Positions 6,750 through 7,288 of a DNA stretch of 7,288 nucleotides are shown piece by piece. The notes beneath the pieces are model-generated. The model did not search any database. It saw only the letters and a list, made by a program, of their open reading frames with translations, and was not told the DNA's origin. The stretch is from Taibaiella sp. Lineage in GTDB: Bacteria > Bacteroidota > Bacteroidia > Chitinophagales > Chitinophagaceae. Position numbers and translations under genes: made by a program. The number at the start of each line of letters is the position of its first letter. The stretch's first letter is position 1. The stretch spans positions 1-7,288 of the forward strand of contig JACFNS010000024.1 of assembly GCA_019454705.1 (NCBI GenBank). The letters are read 5' to 3'.

Positions 6750-7288
6750 TACAATTTTTTACCACTTATTTCCAATACAGTCTTAGCAATCCTTTCGTCC
6801 GCATCTTTTATCGCCAGTGCCTGCAGGTTGTTGTGCATCAACTCCTGCATGGCTTTATCTTTCAATAGTTTTTTCAGCTTGGCCACCAGGTCAGTCTTTG
6901 CATCGCTGTTCTTTACCATCATCGCCGCATTATGTTCTACCAGCGCCAGCGCATTGCTGGTCTGGTGGTCCTCAGCCGCAAAAGGGAATGGCACGAATAT
7001 CACCGGCTTGGCCACGATACACAGTTCTGCAATAGCCAGCGCACCTGCACGGGATATCACCACATCAGCCGCGGCATAAGCTTTGTCCATTTCCTTTATA
7101 AAATCAAAGACCTTTACTCTATCCTTAAATGATGCTGTCCTGCTCTTCGCCTGTTCGTAATAGGGTTTGCCTGTTTGCCAAACTACCTGCACACCTTCTT
7201 CCAGTATTTCTTCCAGCCGGGCATCTATCGTTTCATTTATAGACTTAGCACCCAGGCTACCACCTACTATAAGAATTGTTTTCTTAGC
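6749..7288 (-). CDS. murG: MurG, lipid II-forming GlcNAc transferase, C-terminal half (cut by right edge)
   Basis: MurG is a peripheral inner-membrane glycosyltransferase (GT28/GT-B fold) that moves GlcNAc from UDP-GlcNAc to lipid I, giving lipid II. Only the last 179 residues are in the window, about half of a usual 350-370-residue protein. The frame is open through the right edge and begins AKKTILIVGGSLGAKSINE. Seen in it are the GGSLGA loop at the start of the C-terminal domain, VVWQTGK, and ISRAGALAIAEL followed by PVIFVPFPF and EDHQTSNA, the donor-nucleotide binding region typical of MurG. A GTG at 7192 could pass for a start, but homology runs well upstream of it. The TAA overlaps the murC ATG by one base. 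Confidence 0.95.
   Translation of the reverse strand, partial: AKKTILIVGGSLGAKSINETIDARLEEILEEGVQVVWQTGKPYYEQAKSRTASFKDRVKVFDFIKEMDKAYAAADVVISRAGALAIAELCIVAKPVIFVPFPFAAEDHQTSNALALVEHNAAMMVKNSDAKTDLVAKLKKLLKDKAMQELMHNNLQALAIKDADERIAKTVLEISGKKL

Noticed and set aside
6749..7192. Short protein starting from GTG at 7192
   Set aside because: MurG homology, including the GGSLGA loop, continues in frame upstream to the window edge, so this is an internal codon of a truncated gene.

Overview
The window looks like chromosomal DNA from a member of the Bacteroidota, most likely close to the Chitinophagaceae. The evidence is the gene order murG-murC-ftsQ-ftsA-ftsZ with no ddl between murC and ftsQ, an FtsZ of 561 residues with a long linker and a Bacteroidota-type C-terminus, starts without a well-placed Shine-Dalgarno sequence, and promoter-like elements of the TTG / TAnnTTTG kind. 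The family assignment is inference from the protein sequences; no rRNA or other marker gene is present.

Every supported gene lies on the minus strand, so the window reads right to left. At the right edge (6749-7288) is the C-terminal half of murG. It is followed by murC (5391-6749), ftsQ (4264-5394), ftsA (2870-4243) and ftsZ (1121-2806). The murG/murC and murC/ftsQ junctions overlap (TAATG and ATGA), ftsQ/ftsA are 20 nt apart and ftsA/ftsZ 63 nt apart, which fits one polycistronic unit. A strong intrinsic terminator after ftsZ (about 1056-1092) ends it. Together these genes finish lipid II at the inner membrane (MurC, MurG) and build the divisome: the FtsZ ring, its membrane anchor FtsA, and the periplasmic scaffold protein FtsQ.

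Left of the terminator are two genes unrelated to the division cluster. The first (663-989) encodes a small, very basic exported protein with a two-copy helical motif. It has its own candidate promoter, with an inverted repeat inside it, and its own terminator (603-629). The second begins at 478 and runs off the left edge. It encodes an exported protein whose first domain is a Calx-beta fold; this reading frame is open to the window edge.

No mobile element, CRISPR array, tRNA or rRNA was seen, and I found no convincing novel multi-gene system. The core of the window is an ordinary division and cell-wall cluster. The items worth a second look are the small repeat protein and its promoter region, the extended FtsQ tail, the FtsZ linker, and the stacked stop codons after ftsA. 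There is no gene-free stretch over 300 bases; the longest is 479-662.
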